Position numbers and translations under genes: made by a program. The notes below the pieces were generated by a model. The model was not told the origin of the DNA, did not search any database, and saw only the letters and a program-made list of their open reading frames with translations. This document shows positions 6,733 through 14,202 of a stretch of 14,781 bases of DNA, one piece after another. Position 1 is the first letter of the stretch. The number at the start of each line of letters is the position of its first letter. Source of the stretch: GCA-016432345 sp964544105 (lineage in GTDB: Bacteria > Patescibacteriota > Microgenomatia > Levybacterales > UBA12049); assembly GCA_964544105.1 (NCBI GenBank), contig CAZIZQ010000025.1, positions 1 to 14,781 of the forward strand, written 5' to 3'.

Positions 6733-7820
6733 TAGTCAATATACCTTTATATGCAGGCTTTTTGGTATTAAGTAGTTCGTTTCTTTTTATCCCTTCTTTA
6801 TATAACCCATATGAATTTCCAAAGTTTCTCTTTTATATTATAGGGGCATGCGGGCTTATATGTATAGCTTTTTTTTGCCGATATGCCAGCTCTTTATATA
6901 ATTTATTTTCTTTGTTGGTTATTGTGTATATTTGCGTTGTTTTGCTGGCAAATTTTTTGGGAGTCGACCCTACGACATCTTTTTGGGGGAGTCCTTTTAG
7001 ACACCAGGGATATGTATTACTTTTGGCAAATGTTGGATTGTTTTTTGCCATATCGCTGCAAAGTGTAAAAGATAAAGAAGAAGCATATATATTTTTCCAA
7101 AAGGGAGTGTTAGTTTCATCCTTTTTGCTATGTGTTTTTGCCCTTTGGCAAGCATTTTTTGCATTTGTATACCATGATGCTTCAATACCTCTTTATCAGG
7201 GAAGGATTGTAGGTACATTTGGTAATCCCAATTCTTTTGGAGGATATCTTGCCATGCTTTTGCCATTTTTATTTTCGATAAGGGGAAATCATTCTATTTA
7301 TAGAATATGTCTGATAGTGCTTGTTATGGGGGTAATTTTGCTTACAGGTTCGCGCGCGGCTCTTGTAGCATCTGTTTTTGTTTTTGGCGTATATGGTATT
7401 TTTAGGAGTAAAATTTTTGTGGCACTTGCTTTTTTTACCTTACTGTTTCTTGGTGGATTATTGTTTGTAAGACAGTCTCCATGGGACAACCGTTTTATTA
7501 TTTGGCAGGGTGCATGGGAAGCGTTTGTGCAGCGTCCAATTTTGGGCTATGGTCAGGAAAATTTTTCACTAGCATTTACCAAGGTAAAATTTTACCCTTT
7601 AGATAATGCCCACAACATTTTTTTGGAAACCGCCATTGCTTCGGGCATTATCGGTCTTATTTTATTTTGCCTTATTTTTATAAAGGCCTTAACTCATGCA
7701 ACCCTGCCAATAAAAATGTCGCTTGCGGTATTTCTTATTGTGGCGCAGTTTAATCCCTTATCAATTCCACAGATTACTCTTTTTTGGCTATTGTTGGGAT
7801 TTAAGGACACTAAAGGTTAG
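6711..7820 (+). CDS. O-antigen ligase/polymerase-type (Wzy_C family) membrane protein
   Basis: A 369-residue, very hydrophobic protein with about ten membrane helices. It carries the family landmarks: GRIVGTFGNPNSFGGYL before a helix, LTGSRAA near the middle, the loop RPILGYGQENF, and the conserved AHNIFLE with the His used by WaaL/Wzy/PglL-type glycosyltransferases that move or polymerise lipid-linked glycans at the outer face of the membrane. The ATG at 6711 is chosen because the in-frame upstream stretch is the reverse complement of the neighbouring gene's signal region. It converges on the cohesin operon; its last 11 bases overlap the end of the cohesin gene at 7810. Its position among secreted surface proteins suggests glycan attachment or surface polysaccharide assembly, but donor and acceptor are unknown. 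Confidence 0.8.
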   Translation: MFFRTLSIVNIPLYAGFLVLSSSFLFIPSLYNPYEFPKFLFYIIGACGLICIAFFCRYASSLYNLFSLLVIVYICVVLLANFLGVDPTTSFWGSPFRHQGYVLLLANVGLFFAISLQSVKDKEEAYIFFQKGVLVSSFLLCVFALWQAFFAFVYHDASIPLYQGRIVGTFGNPNSFGGYLAMLLPFLFSIRGNHSIYRICLIVLVMGVILLTGSRAALVASVFVFGVYGIFRSKIFVALAFFTLLFLGGLLFVRQSPWDNRFIIWQGAWEAFVQRPILGYGQENFSLAFTKVKFYPLDNAHNIFLETAIASGIIGLILFCLIFIKALTHATLPIKMSLAVFLIVAQFNPLSIPQITLFWLLLGFKDTKG

Positions 7821-8376
7821 TAATTGTAGCATTTGTGGCCTCTTTTAACACCGAGTTTTCTTCTTTTTCCGCAGTAACAAGAGTTTGGGGGAGTATTGTT
7901 AAAGTGGTACTTTGTCCTTTGGGAAGAGTTGCGGTAAAAGTAATAATTGCTATAGTTCCTTTGCCAGTTTTTCCTTTGTCCGAAAGCGCGGCCCCAAAGG
8001 CATAGGTTATTCTCCCTGCTGCCTCGTCAATTTTTTTCAGCAGCTCTATTGGTTGCGGAAAAAAGCCTCCTGGGGTTATTGCAACATTTTTTAAAACTTT
8101 CGGGTCATACGAAATTTCCAACTGCACTGCCGAGGCGTTATTTGTTCCTGTATCTATAAGAAGATCAACAGATCCAGACGAGGAAGAAAGCGTATAGTTG
8201 GCAGGAGAAAAGGCAAGTGAAGTTTGAGCATTTGGGATGGGTGTTGTAGGAGTCTGTGTAATTTGTGAAGCCGGGGTTTTAGTTTTTGTAGCTTGGGCAA
8301 CAAAATAGAGTACAGTCGGTACAGCAATAAGGAAGAAAATAATTACGAGCAGTTTTTTTGACATCAGCGTATCCAT
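7810..8376 (-). CDS. Membrane-anchored single-cohesin protein, copy A
   Basis: 188 residues: a short basic N-terminus, one membrane helix (about 9-27), a Thr/Pro linker (about 30-50), then one cohesin-like domain (about 52-188). Landmarks are QTSLAFSP, the cohesin core VQLEISYDPKVL near residue 90, and the alternating beta pattern GKGTIAIITFTA. Cohesins hold dockerin-bearing proteins, so this could be a minimal membrane receptor for the dockerin proteins encoded nearby; that pairing is inference. It lies 3 nt after the stop of the second cohesin gene and is its close paralog. A start four codons later (MSKKLL, 8364) is also plausible. No clear Shine-Dalgarno precedes either, so it is probably translationally coupled. 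Confidence 0.75.
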   Translation of the reverse strand: MDTLMSKKLLVIIFFLIAVPTVLYFVAQATKTKTPASQITQTPTTPIPNAQTSLAFSPANYTLSSSSGSVDLLIDTGTNNASAVQLEISYDPKVLKNVAITPGGFFPQPIELLKKIDEAAGRITYAFGAALSDKGKTGKGTIAIITFTATLPKGQSTTLTILPQTLVTAEKEENSVLKEATNATITNL

Positions 8377-8379
8377 TTT

Positions 8380-8997
8380 TTATTGACTTGGGCGGAAAGG
8401 ACCAATTTCTTCATTTCCTGCAGTTGCTTGTTGTACATAAAATATAGTCGCGCTGTCGGTTGCTTTTAATACCGATGTTGGCACATCATCTGCAGTTACC
8501 AAAGTTTTGGGGGTAAAGGTGATGCCTGTTTTTTGTCCAGACGGAATAAGTGTCCTAAAAGAAAGCGTTGCTACTGTTCCTTTACCGCTTTGGGCTTCTC
8601 CAGAGGGGGAAATAGCCAAGACATACGAAGCCTTTCCATTTTTTGCATCAATGGAATTAAGTAAAGTTGTGGCATCTGGGAAAAATGTCCCTTGCGAAAT
8701 TAACACATTGGTTAGTTGTTTTGGATCGTAAGATAGTTCGATCTGCACTGCATTTACTTTATTAGCCCCCGTATCAATAGAAATTGCCAGCGTGCCGGAG
8801 GATGAGGCAATTACCAGCGGATTTGGAGCAAACGAAAGGCTTGTTTGGACTACAGGAGTAGGTGTAGGCTGCGGGCTGACTAAAGGAGGGGCAATTGTGA
8901 CATTGGTGTTGATAATTTTTCCACCATTGCTGTATAAAAAAATTAACCCGCCTGTCAGAAAAGAAAGGAATATTAACAAGATAATAGTTTTTTTCAT
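8380..8997 (-). CDS. Membrane-anchored single-cohesin protein, copy B
   Basis: 205 residues with the layout of copy A: MKKTIILLIFLSF signal-anchor helix (about 4-23), Pro/Thr linker (about 36-49, PQPTPTPVV), and a cohesin-like domain (about 52-190) with QTSLSFAP, VQIELSYDPKQL and GKGTVATLSF. The two copies align along the whole cohesin domain (SSSGS/T, IDTG.N, SYDPK.L, FFP, SGKGT/TGKGT, TLVTA, SVLK.AT), pointing to tandem duplication followed by divergence. It follows the 971-residue dockerin protein by 11 nt, with a good Shine-Dalgarno (GAGGT, spacing 8), so the three genes form one operon. A dockerin protein and two cohesins in one transcript support co-assembly. Confidence 0.75.
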   Translation of the reverse strand: MKKTIILLIFLSFLTGGLIFLYSNGGKIINTNVTIAPPLVSPQPTPTPVVQTSLSFAPNPLVIASSSGTLAISIDTGANKVNAVQIELSYDPKQLTNVLISQGTFFPDATTLLNSIDAKNGKASYVLAISPSGEAQSGKGTVATLSFRTLIPSGQKTGITFTPKTLVTADDVPTSVLKATDSATIFYVQQATAGNEEIGPFRPSQ

Positions 8998-9005
8998 TTG
9001 TAGTT

Positions 9006-9010
9006 ACCTC
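9006..9010 (-). promoter_or_regulatory. Ribosome binding site for cohesin copy B
   Basis: GAGGT on the minus strand (9010 to 9006), 8 nt before the ATG at 8997. It overlaps the TGA stop of the upstream dockerin gene, favouring coupled translation. It fixes the start of copy B. Confidence 0.7.
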
Positions 9011-11924
9011 AATCACCGTCGATTATGGCAAACTGGCTGATAAATAAATTGTAATCAAGGAAAGACGGTTTATTATTTCCTTCTTTTCCATTGTGTTTAT
9101 CATCGTTATCGATATATCCATCGTCATTAAAGTCTGCTTTTAGACAATCAGTTGTTTGAAGGTTAAGACACGAACGATAGGCTCGAAAATCAAGTGTATC
9201 CAGATGGTTATTATTGTCTGCATCGCCAAGAGTAAGTGTTACTACCTGATTAATAGTGTTAGTGCCTAATTTTAAGGTTTGCGTGCCCGGGATTCGCTTT
9301 CGCAAATATCCTGGAGTCCAGACAAATATTTGGTATTGTCCAGAAGTGAATTTGTCGCTAAGGTTAAAATCGCTTGCGACAAATTTTCCATTGCCGTCAT
9401 ACTCAATTGCTTTTGGTTGAGGAATTTTTTTAACAGCTTTTGCTCCTTCAAAATCACCGGTTGCATCAACGTCTGGCGCATACAGGTATAGTGTTGCATC
9501 TCGTTTTCTCTGATTTGGTTTATCGTTGACTATCGACTGGGATCCTTTGTTGGTTTTTATTCCAATGCCTGCAAGGGTAACTTTGAAAGTAACCGATGCC
9601 GGCCCAGGTGGTGGCGGGGTAATGCTTGGTGTTGCTGTAGGAACAGGAGTTGCTGTGGGTTCTGCTCCTGGCGCAGTAAATGTAACAGCAAGATTAACAC
9701 CAGTATTATTTTTGCAAAGCTGACTTTGTGCTAAAATAACTGGCGTGCTATCCGTGATTTTGCCTTTTGTTGTTCCTGTGGTAATATCTTTTTTTAAAGC
9801 ATACACATTGTGCCCAGCATTGTTGACCTCTCCTTGTGGAACAATAACTTCGTAGTTACCCAAAGCATTTGTTATTCCAGTAAGATTTGTTGTACATGTA
9901 GTACCATCAGCACTTGGGTCAAGACATATAGATGCTTGATCAATAGGTTGACCGTCTTGTTTGGTAACCTTACCAGAGATGGTATATGTGGTTTGGCAAG
10001 CAGCAGGTGGCGTTCCTGTACCAGTTGGTAATGGAGGAATACCTGTGGCAGTTGGTGTTGCTTGACCGGCAGGTGTTGGTTGTGCAGTTGGTGCTGGAGG
10101 AATGTAACGAAGTTGCCAGCAGTGAGCAACTCCTTCATCTCCTCCTGGTGTCCTACGACACCAATTGCTAGTTTCTTTTATGACATTTGGGTGTTGTGAT
10201 ATATTTTGTGGGCATTGGCTATTTCCCATAGCTAATGTTTCAGCAGGAGTTTCCCCACCACAAACACTTTCATTAAGGCGGTCGTCATTACAACTAATTA
10301 AAGGTTGGCCGCCAGCACTAATTTTATTTACTTGTACCCAACGATAGAGATCATCTGATACTGGAGTGCTTCCCTGATGACTTCCCATTACCGATGGTTT
10401 CACTTCACATCCAAACGGTGTGCGGGTTGGGGTAGCAGCAGGTGGTGGAGGAGCACTTGCTCCGGTATAGATAATCGTTGCATCTGTTTTCTTTTGTACT
10501 GGATTTCCTTGCGCGTCTGTGCCATAAAAATCTACTCGTACAGTTCGCGTTGCACCGCCGGTTGTATTAAGTTTCCAATATGGGTCTGTAAAAAAATTTA
10601 CTAAAGCAGTTTTGCCCGAAATTCTTTGAAGACTTAATCCGCCACTACCATTATCGATATTTTGAATAGCAATTTGGTTTAAGGTGACTTGTGTCGGGGT
10701 TGTTCCTCCAGAAGATCCAGACACAGTAAAGTTTCCTTGAGCAATAGTTATTGGGTTATCACCTTCTGTAACCCACCAAACGTATGTACCAATGTTAGGT
10801 AAAGGTATATCAAGCCAAGTGTTTGGCGTACTGGCGCAAACGAAAAGATTATTCGGACAGTTTGGTTCTCTTGATACATTTGCCGCTAGTGCTGTTTGAT
10901 TTCCCTCATTATTTACTCGAATATGATACAGGGCCGGTCTACTAGGAGTCCACCTAAGTTGCACAGTGTTTCCTGTTATTCCTGCTCCATTTGCAGGAAA
11001 TATAGATCCTCCAGCGGTTTGGGTTGGTGTAGCTGTTGGGTTAGATCCGCCACTACCAAGCGTAAATGTATCAGTGCAGTTTGATCTGTTTTCGTCCAAT
11101 ACATCCCCACTATTGTTAAGTAACTGGGCTAACACTGCATGCTGTCCAGAACTAAATCCATTGGTACTTACTTGGTAAACAGCATCAGACGATGTTAGTG
11201 ATTGATCACCAATAGGAGACCAGCTGGAAACTTCGGTTGGATTTTTTCCTATTTCACTATCGCTTGAAATCCAAAATTTAACTTTTGTTGGGTTACCGCC
11301 ATAGACTATTCGTACTGGTACATTTGCACCCAAGGAGACTGAACGTTGCTGGACTTGGACTAGGCCGCATCTGCCTGTGGCGCCGCCAGCACTAGAAACA
11401 GGTGTTGGTGTAGATGTTGGGTTAGATCCACCACCAGTGTTGCGTATATAACAAGCTCCCTCTTCTTCCGTTCCCTCGGAGTCAGTAAGTACACACGTGT
11501 CTCCTGTTTTTGTCCATTGGTCATCAGGCACACCAGTTTTCGTTGAACATACAGCTGGTGGTGTACAGGATACAGCTGCATATGCCTTATTAATAAGACT
11601 AGCAATTGGAGAGGATTTTATTATTGTTCCTTGCGTCGTTATTTCCCAACCCTCCGGACGTGTAATTTGAAGATATAGTTCTGGATTGTTTGTAGTTGTA
11701 ATAAGGTTGTTGCCTGCTTTGTCAGTAGAAAATTTAATTTCACCATTCTGTCCGCCGGCTGCTTTTTGTTGTAGATTTGTCCGGTTTCCTAAAAATGCAA
11801 TTGTTGCAGGAACAGAAAGAGCAATAACAAGAAGCGTTAAAAAACCAATGGTGCGTCCATAATGTGGGAGGGTTAGTCTTTGCCAGGCTCGTTTTAAAAT
11901 ATTCGATTTTGGAAGAGGGGCCAT
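9009..11924 (-). CDS. Large secreted multidomain protein with Ig-like modules, carboxypeptidase-regulatory-like domain and C-terminal dockerin
   Basis: 971 residues from ATG 11924 (MAPLPKSN); an in-frame ATG at 11945 exists, but the TATAAT at 11939-11934 lies between the two, so the shorter form is chosen. Membrane helix at about 26-46, then LQQKAA (51-56). Pro/Thr linkers separate several modules: Ig-like beta domains (about 188-290 and 305-410), a further beta segment, a Cys-rich segment (about 506-612), a carboxypeptidase-regulatory-like domain (from Cys643, YTISGKVTKQDGQPI), and a last beta domain. The dockerin begins at Asp901 with DADNNNHLDTLD and DFNDDGYIDNDD; the second repeat has extra Lys/Asn/Gly-rich residues before its helix. 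No catalytic motif was recognised. It heads an operon with two cohesin genes and may be a surface scaffold or adhesin. Confidence 0.8.
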   Translation of the reverse strand: MAPLPKSNILKRAWQRLTLPHYGRTIGFLTLLVIALSVPATIAFLGNRTNLQQKAAGGQNGEIKFSTDKAGNNLITTTNNPELYLQITRPEGWEITTQGTIIKSSPIASLINKAYAAVSCTPPAVCSTKTGVPDDQWTKTGDTCVLTDSEGTEEEGACYIRNTGGGSNPTSTPTPVSSAGGATGRCGLVQVQQRSVSLGANVPVRIVYGGNPTKVKFWISSDSEIGKNPTEVSSWSPIGDQSLTSSDAVYQVSTNGFSSGQHAVLAQLLNNSGDVLDENRSNCTDTFTLGSGGSNPTATPTQTAGGSIFPANGAGITGNTVQLRWTPSRPALYHIRVNNEGNQTALAANVSREPNCPNNLFVCASTPNTWLDIPLPNIGTYVWWVTEGDNPITIAQGNFTVSGSSGGTTPTQVTLNQIAIQNIDNGSGGLSLQRISGKTALVNFFTDPYWKLNTTGGATRTVRVDFYGTDAQGNPVQKKTDATIIYTGASAPPPPAATPTRTPFGCEVKPSVMGSHQGSTPVSDDLYRWVQVNKISAGGQPLISCNDDRLNESVCGGETPAETLAMGNSQCPQNISQHPNVIKETSNWCRRTPGGDEGVAHCWQLRYIPPAPTAQPTPAGQATPTATGIPPLPTGTGTPPAACQTTYTISGKVTKQDGQPIDQASICLDPSADGTTCTTNLTGITNALGNYEVIVPQGEVNNAGHNVYALKKDITTGTTKGKITDSTPVILAQSQLCKNNTGVNLAVTFTAPGAEPTATPVPTATPSITPPPPGPASVTFKVTLAGIGIKTNKGSQSIVNDKPNQRKRDATLYLYAPDVDATGDFEGAKAVKKIPQPKAIEYDGNGKFVASDFNLSDKFTSGQYQIFVWTPGYLRKRIPGTQTLKLGTNTINQVVTLTLGDADNNNHLDTLDFRAYRSCLNLQTTDCLKADFNDDGYIDNDDKHNGKEGNNKPSFLDYNLFISQFAIIDGD

Positions 11925-11933
11925 GCCATCTAA

Positions 11934-11961
11934 ATTATATTCCATAAAAAAAAGATGTCAT
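11934..11961 (-). promoter_or_regulatory. Promoter for the dockerin-cohesin operon
   Basis: Minus strand: ATGACA from 11961 to 11956 (5 of 6 to the -35 consensus), a 16-nt spacer, and a perfect TATAAT from 11939 to 11934. The chosen ATG at 11924 lies 9 nt further on. Part of the -35 box comes from the edge of the REP-like hairpin at 11960-11980. Confidence 0.55.
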
Positions 11962-11980
11962 CCCGAATTTATTTCGGGAT
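11960..11980. repeat. REP-like palindrome (8-bp perfect stem)
   Basis: ATCCCGAA (11960-11967) pairs with TTCGGGAT (11973-11980) around a 5-nt loop. It stands upstream of two divergent operons, so it terminates neither. From memory, near-identical CCCGAATTTATTTCGGG palindromes occur dispersed in unrelated bacterial genomes; I could not check this. Confidence 0.7.
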
Positions 11981-12020
11981 CTAGTCTTAGAATAATAAAA
12001 AGAGGAAGAGGATGTCAATA

Positions 12021-12151
12021 GAGAATCTCAAAAATCAAATGTCAAAACTCAAAACTACAACTAAAATCTCAAAATTACATAATCTAAAAGAAAAATAGAA
12101 AGTTTTGCGTTGTAGATTTGAGATTTGCGCTTTGCGATTTGAGATTTTTTC
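12021..12151. repeat. Long imperfect inverted repeat (about 45-nt arms)
   Basis: The left arm (12021 to about 12068) contains repeated TCAAAACTC and ACTACAAC-type words, and the right arm (about 12101-12151) contains their reverse complements (GTTGTAG, TTTGAGATTT twice). Aligned as a hairpin the arms match at roughly three quarters of positions around an A-rich loop. The sequence is simple and internally repetitive, and gives nonsense peptides when read as coding. With the REP-like palindrome it fills the 241-bp gap between two divergent operons; no gene is seen there. Confidence 0.6.
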
Positions 12152-12159
12152 GTTATAAT
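12132..12159 (+). promoter_or_regulatory. Leaderless promoter for the nucleotide/lipid operon
   Basis: TTGCGA at 12132-12137 (4 of 6 to the -35 consensus), a 16-nt spacer, and a perfect TATAAT at 12154-12159. The ATG at 12166 is 6 nt further on, so transcription should start at the start codon. The -35 box lies in the right arm of the inverted repeat. Confidence 0.65.
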
Positions 12160-12165
12160 CACTTT

Positions 12166-12750
12166 ATGGTACTTTCCGACAGGGACATTAAAAAGGCTCT
12201 TGATAATAACGATATTGTTATAACTCCAGCTATCAATTTTGCAGTGCAACTTGGGTCTTGTTCTGTTGATCTGCGTCTTGGCAATATTTTTAGGGTTTTC
12301 GAACACAGTAAGCATGCATATATCGAACCTTCAAAAAAAGATTATAGTAACGAAATTACACGCGAGATTATTGTTAAGGACGGTGAGCCGTTTATTATGC
12401 AGCCTGGGGATTTTGTTTTGGCCTCAACATTTGAAAAAATAACTATTGCTCCATCGCTTTTAGGTAGGTTGGAAGGTCGGTCTTCTTTAGCACGTTTAGG
12501 AATTGTTGTTCATTCAACAGCATCAGTTTTCGAACCTGGTTGGGATGGCAACGCAGTACTGGAGCTTGGTAATTTAGGCCGTATGGCAGTGGCACTAACT
12601 CCTGGAATGAGAATTTGCGCCATGACATTTGAGCAACTTTCAAGTACTGCCGACGTGCCATATAACAAAAAAAAAGGAGCCAAGTACGTTATCCAAAAAG
12701 GCCCAGAAGAAAGTAGGATCCACCAAGAGAGTAGAAAGAACGATGACTAA
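12166..12750 (+). CDS. dcd: dCTP deaminase
   Basis: 194 residues, almost the same length as the E. coli enzyme. It converts dCTP to dUTP and ammonia (or directly to dUMP in bifunctional members), feeding dTMP synthesis. The N-terminus MVLSDRDIKKAL and SVDLRLGNIFRVF are family hallmarks. The active-site block reads EGRSSLARLG (Arg105, Ser106, Arg110), and the catalytic Glu133 lies in VLELGN after EPGWDGN. TPGMRICAMTFEQL closes the fold. The ATG at 12166 is fixed by the family N-terminus and the promoter. Whether it is mono- or bifunctional cannot be decided by eye. Its stop overlaps the next gene by 8 nt (ATGACTAA), marking it as the first gene of a coupled operon. Confidence 0.92.
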   Translation: MVLSDRDIKKALDNNDIVITPAINFAVQLGSCSVDLRLGNIFRVFEHSKHAYIEPSKKDYSNEITREIIVKDGEPFIMQPGDFVLASTFEKITIAPSLLGRLEGRSSLARLGIVVHSTASVFEPGWDGNAVLELGNLGRMAVALTPGMRICAMTFEQLSSTADVPYNKKKGAKYVIQKGPEESRIHQESRKNDD

Positions 12751-13519
12751 AGAAGCTCCCCAACCAGGAATTAGACCCTCATGGAGAACAAGCCGCACCT
12801 CGCTTGATGCGATTCATGCCTATGCAGCACCCGAAATTCATCTTCAGGGACGAGAAAATCTACGGCTTGCTCGAGAGCTTATGGTGGAGCAACGGCCGGT
12901 AATGTTTATGGGAAATCATTTAAGCAATGTCGACGCTCCAATTGTTTATTACTCATTAAATGAGCGGGGATATGCTGATATAGCAGACTCTTTAGTTTTT
13001 TTACTTGGTAGAAGATTGACAAAAGAGCGTTTGCCTGCATTTTTAACGCATGCATTTCCAACAATTCCTGTATGGCCCAGATCGCTTGTTCCCAAAGATG
13101 ATGCAGAAATGAAAGAAGCAAGCGCGATGAATCACTCTGCTGGTTTAACAACGAGAAGGTTATTAAAAGGAGGAGAGAAGACAATTTTTGTTTTTCCAGA
13201 AGGAACACGTAGTAGAAGCCAAACACTCCAGGAGCCTATAATTGATGTTGGTAGGTATGTTACGGCAGTAGATGGTACAGTTGTTGTACCGGTTGGTTTA
13301 TGGGGCACAGAGCAAATGTTGGCTGTTGGACAAGTTATTCCTAATAGAAGACAAAGAGTTTTTGTTAATGTAGGTAGTCCAATAGAAGTAACAGGAATAA
13401 AACCAGATAAAAGGGGATCAAGAGAGGAAAAAGACGCGCAACTAAAGGGAATGATGGATTGTATAATGGGTGAGATAGCCCAGCTTTTACCAGAAGAATA
13501 TAGAGGAGTATATAAATGA
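12743..13519 (+). CDS. PlsC-family 1-acyl-glycerol-3-phosphate acyltransferase
   Basis: 258 residues from ATG 12743, which overlaps the dcd stop; a longer in-frame extension would lie fully inside dcd and is not needed. The acyltransferase motif I, HxxxxD, is His59-Asp64 in GNHLSNVDAP, and motif III is FPEGTRSRS at 151-159. VVVPVGLWGTEQM gives the later conserved Val-Pro segment. These proteins transfer an acyl chain to lysophosphatidic acid at the membrane; no obvious membrane helix is present, so it would be peripheral. Many CPR lineages are thought to lack full lipid synthesis, so it may use scavenged acyl groups; that is inference. It sits between dcd and the dTMP kinase gene with overlaps on both sides. 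Confidence 0.85.
   Translation: MTKEAPQPGIRPSWRTSRTSLDAIHAYAAPEIHLQGRENLRLARELMVEQRPVMFMGNHLSNVDAPIVYYSLNERGYADIADSLVFLLGRRLTKERLPAFLTHAFPTIPVWPRSLVPKDDAEMKEASAMNHSAGLTTRRLLKGGEKTIFVFPEGTRSRSQTLQEPIIDVGRYVTAVDGTVVVPVGLWGTEQMLAVGQVIPNRRQRVFVNVGSPIEVTGIKPDKRGSREEKDAQLKGMMDCIMGEIAQLLPEEYRGVYK
13503..13508 (+). promoter_or_regulatory. Ribosome binding site for tmk
   Basis: GAGGAG, 7 nt before the ATG at 13516. It lies within the last codons of the acyltransferase gene and sets the start of the kinase gene at the ATGA overlap. Confidence 0.7.
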
Positions 13520-14202
13520 AGTATCATGTAAATTTTGACATTGATTTTCGGCGTAATACCTTTGGGGGACAATATATAGTAGTTGAGGGCATTGATGGGT
13601 CTGGTAAAACAACCCAGGTCGATCATTTAGCCAAGTATTTTCAAAAGCAGGGCAAAGAGGTAGTGGTTACTGGTGAACCCCGAAAAGACAAAGGAATATT
13701 TGGTAATCTTATTCAGGAAATTTTGCTGTCCAAGAAAAAAATCCCATCTGTTGCTTTCCAATATCTATTTTCGGCCGACCGTGCAGTGCATCAAGAAGAT
13801 GTGATTATCCCGGCTCTAAAAGCAGGTAAGGTTGTTCTATCTGACCGGTGCTTTTGGTCGGCAATTCCTTACGGCATTATGGATCATATGATGGGAATAA
13901 ATGATGGAGACTATAGTTACGAAATGGGAAAAGTAATTCTAACAGCCCAAAGTATTTTGTCGATGTATCACCAATTCTTGTTACCAGACAAGACATTTTA
14001 TTTGAATATAACACTTGATACAGCAATGAGTCGTATAGAGAAAGGGGAAAGGGAAATAGAAATTTATGAAGACAGAGAAAAACTGGCAAAAATTATGTTA
14101 GGATATCAGTGGTTAGTAAATGAGTTTCCAAAAGAAATACAGGTAGTAGATGGTGAGAAATCGGTTGATGAAGTAACAAAGGAGATTATAAAATGGTATT
14201 AG
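13516..14202 (+). CDS. tmk: Thymidylate (dTMP) kinase
   Basis: 228 residues. Phosphorylates dTMP to dTDP with ATP. The P-loop GIDGSGKT lies at residues 25-32 in YIVVEGIDGSGKTTQ; TGEPRKDKG matches the dTMP-binding TxEP-type loop, and FSADRAVH the next conserved segment. The usual DRY motif reads DRCFWS at 110-115, a variant of the family form. The later RIEKGEREIEIYED segment fits the lid and following helix. The gene overlaps the acyltransferase by 4 nt (ATGA) with a good ribosome binding site. With dcd it supplies successive steps in dTTP synthesis. The first 17 residues before the core fold are longer than in typical bacterial enzymes. Confidence 0.88.
   Translation: MKYHVNFDIDFRRNTFGGQYIVVEGIDGSGKTTQVDHLAKYFQKQGKEVVVTGEPRKDKGIFGNLIQEILLSKKKIPSVAFQYLFSADRAVHQEDVIIPALKAGKVVLSDRCFWSAIPYGIMDHMMGINDGDYSYEMGKVILTAQSILSMYHQFLLPDKTFYLNITLDTAMSRIEKGEREIEIYEDREKLAKIMLGYQWLVNEFPKEIQVVDGEKSVDEVTKEIIKWY
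14179..14184 (+). promoter_or_regulatory. Ribosome binding site for the second Dcd-fold gene
   Basis: AAGGAG, 8 nt before the ATG at 14193, inside the end of tmk. It supports the start chosen for the last gene. Confidence 0.7.

Noticed and set aside
9279..11178. Several plus-strand open frames opposite the large dockerin protein
   Set aside because: They are antisense shadows without motifs or ribosome binding sites.
11946..11980. Hairpin followed on the minus strand by a run of T, resembling a rho-independent terminator
   Set aside because: No minus-strand gene ends before it, and the T run is separated from the stem by six bases; it lies upstream of two divergent operons.
12061..12315. 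Minus-strand open frame of 84 codons
   Set aside because: Half of it lies over dcd and the rest is a translated simple repeat (KKSQIAKRKSQI-type), typical of non-coding repeats.
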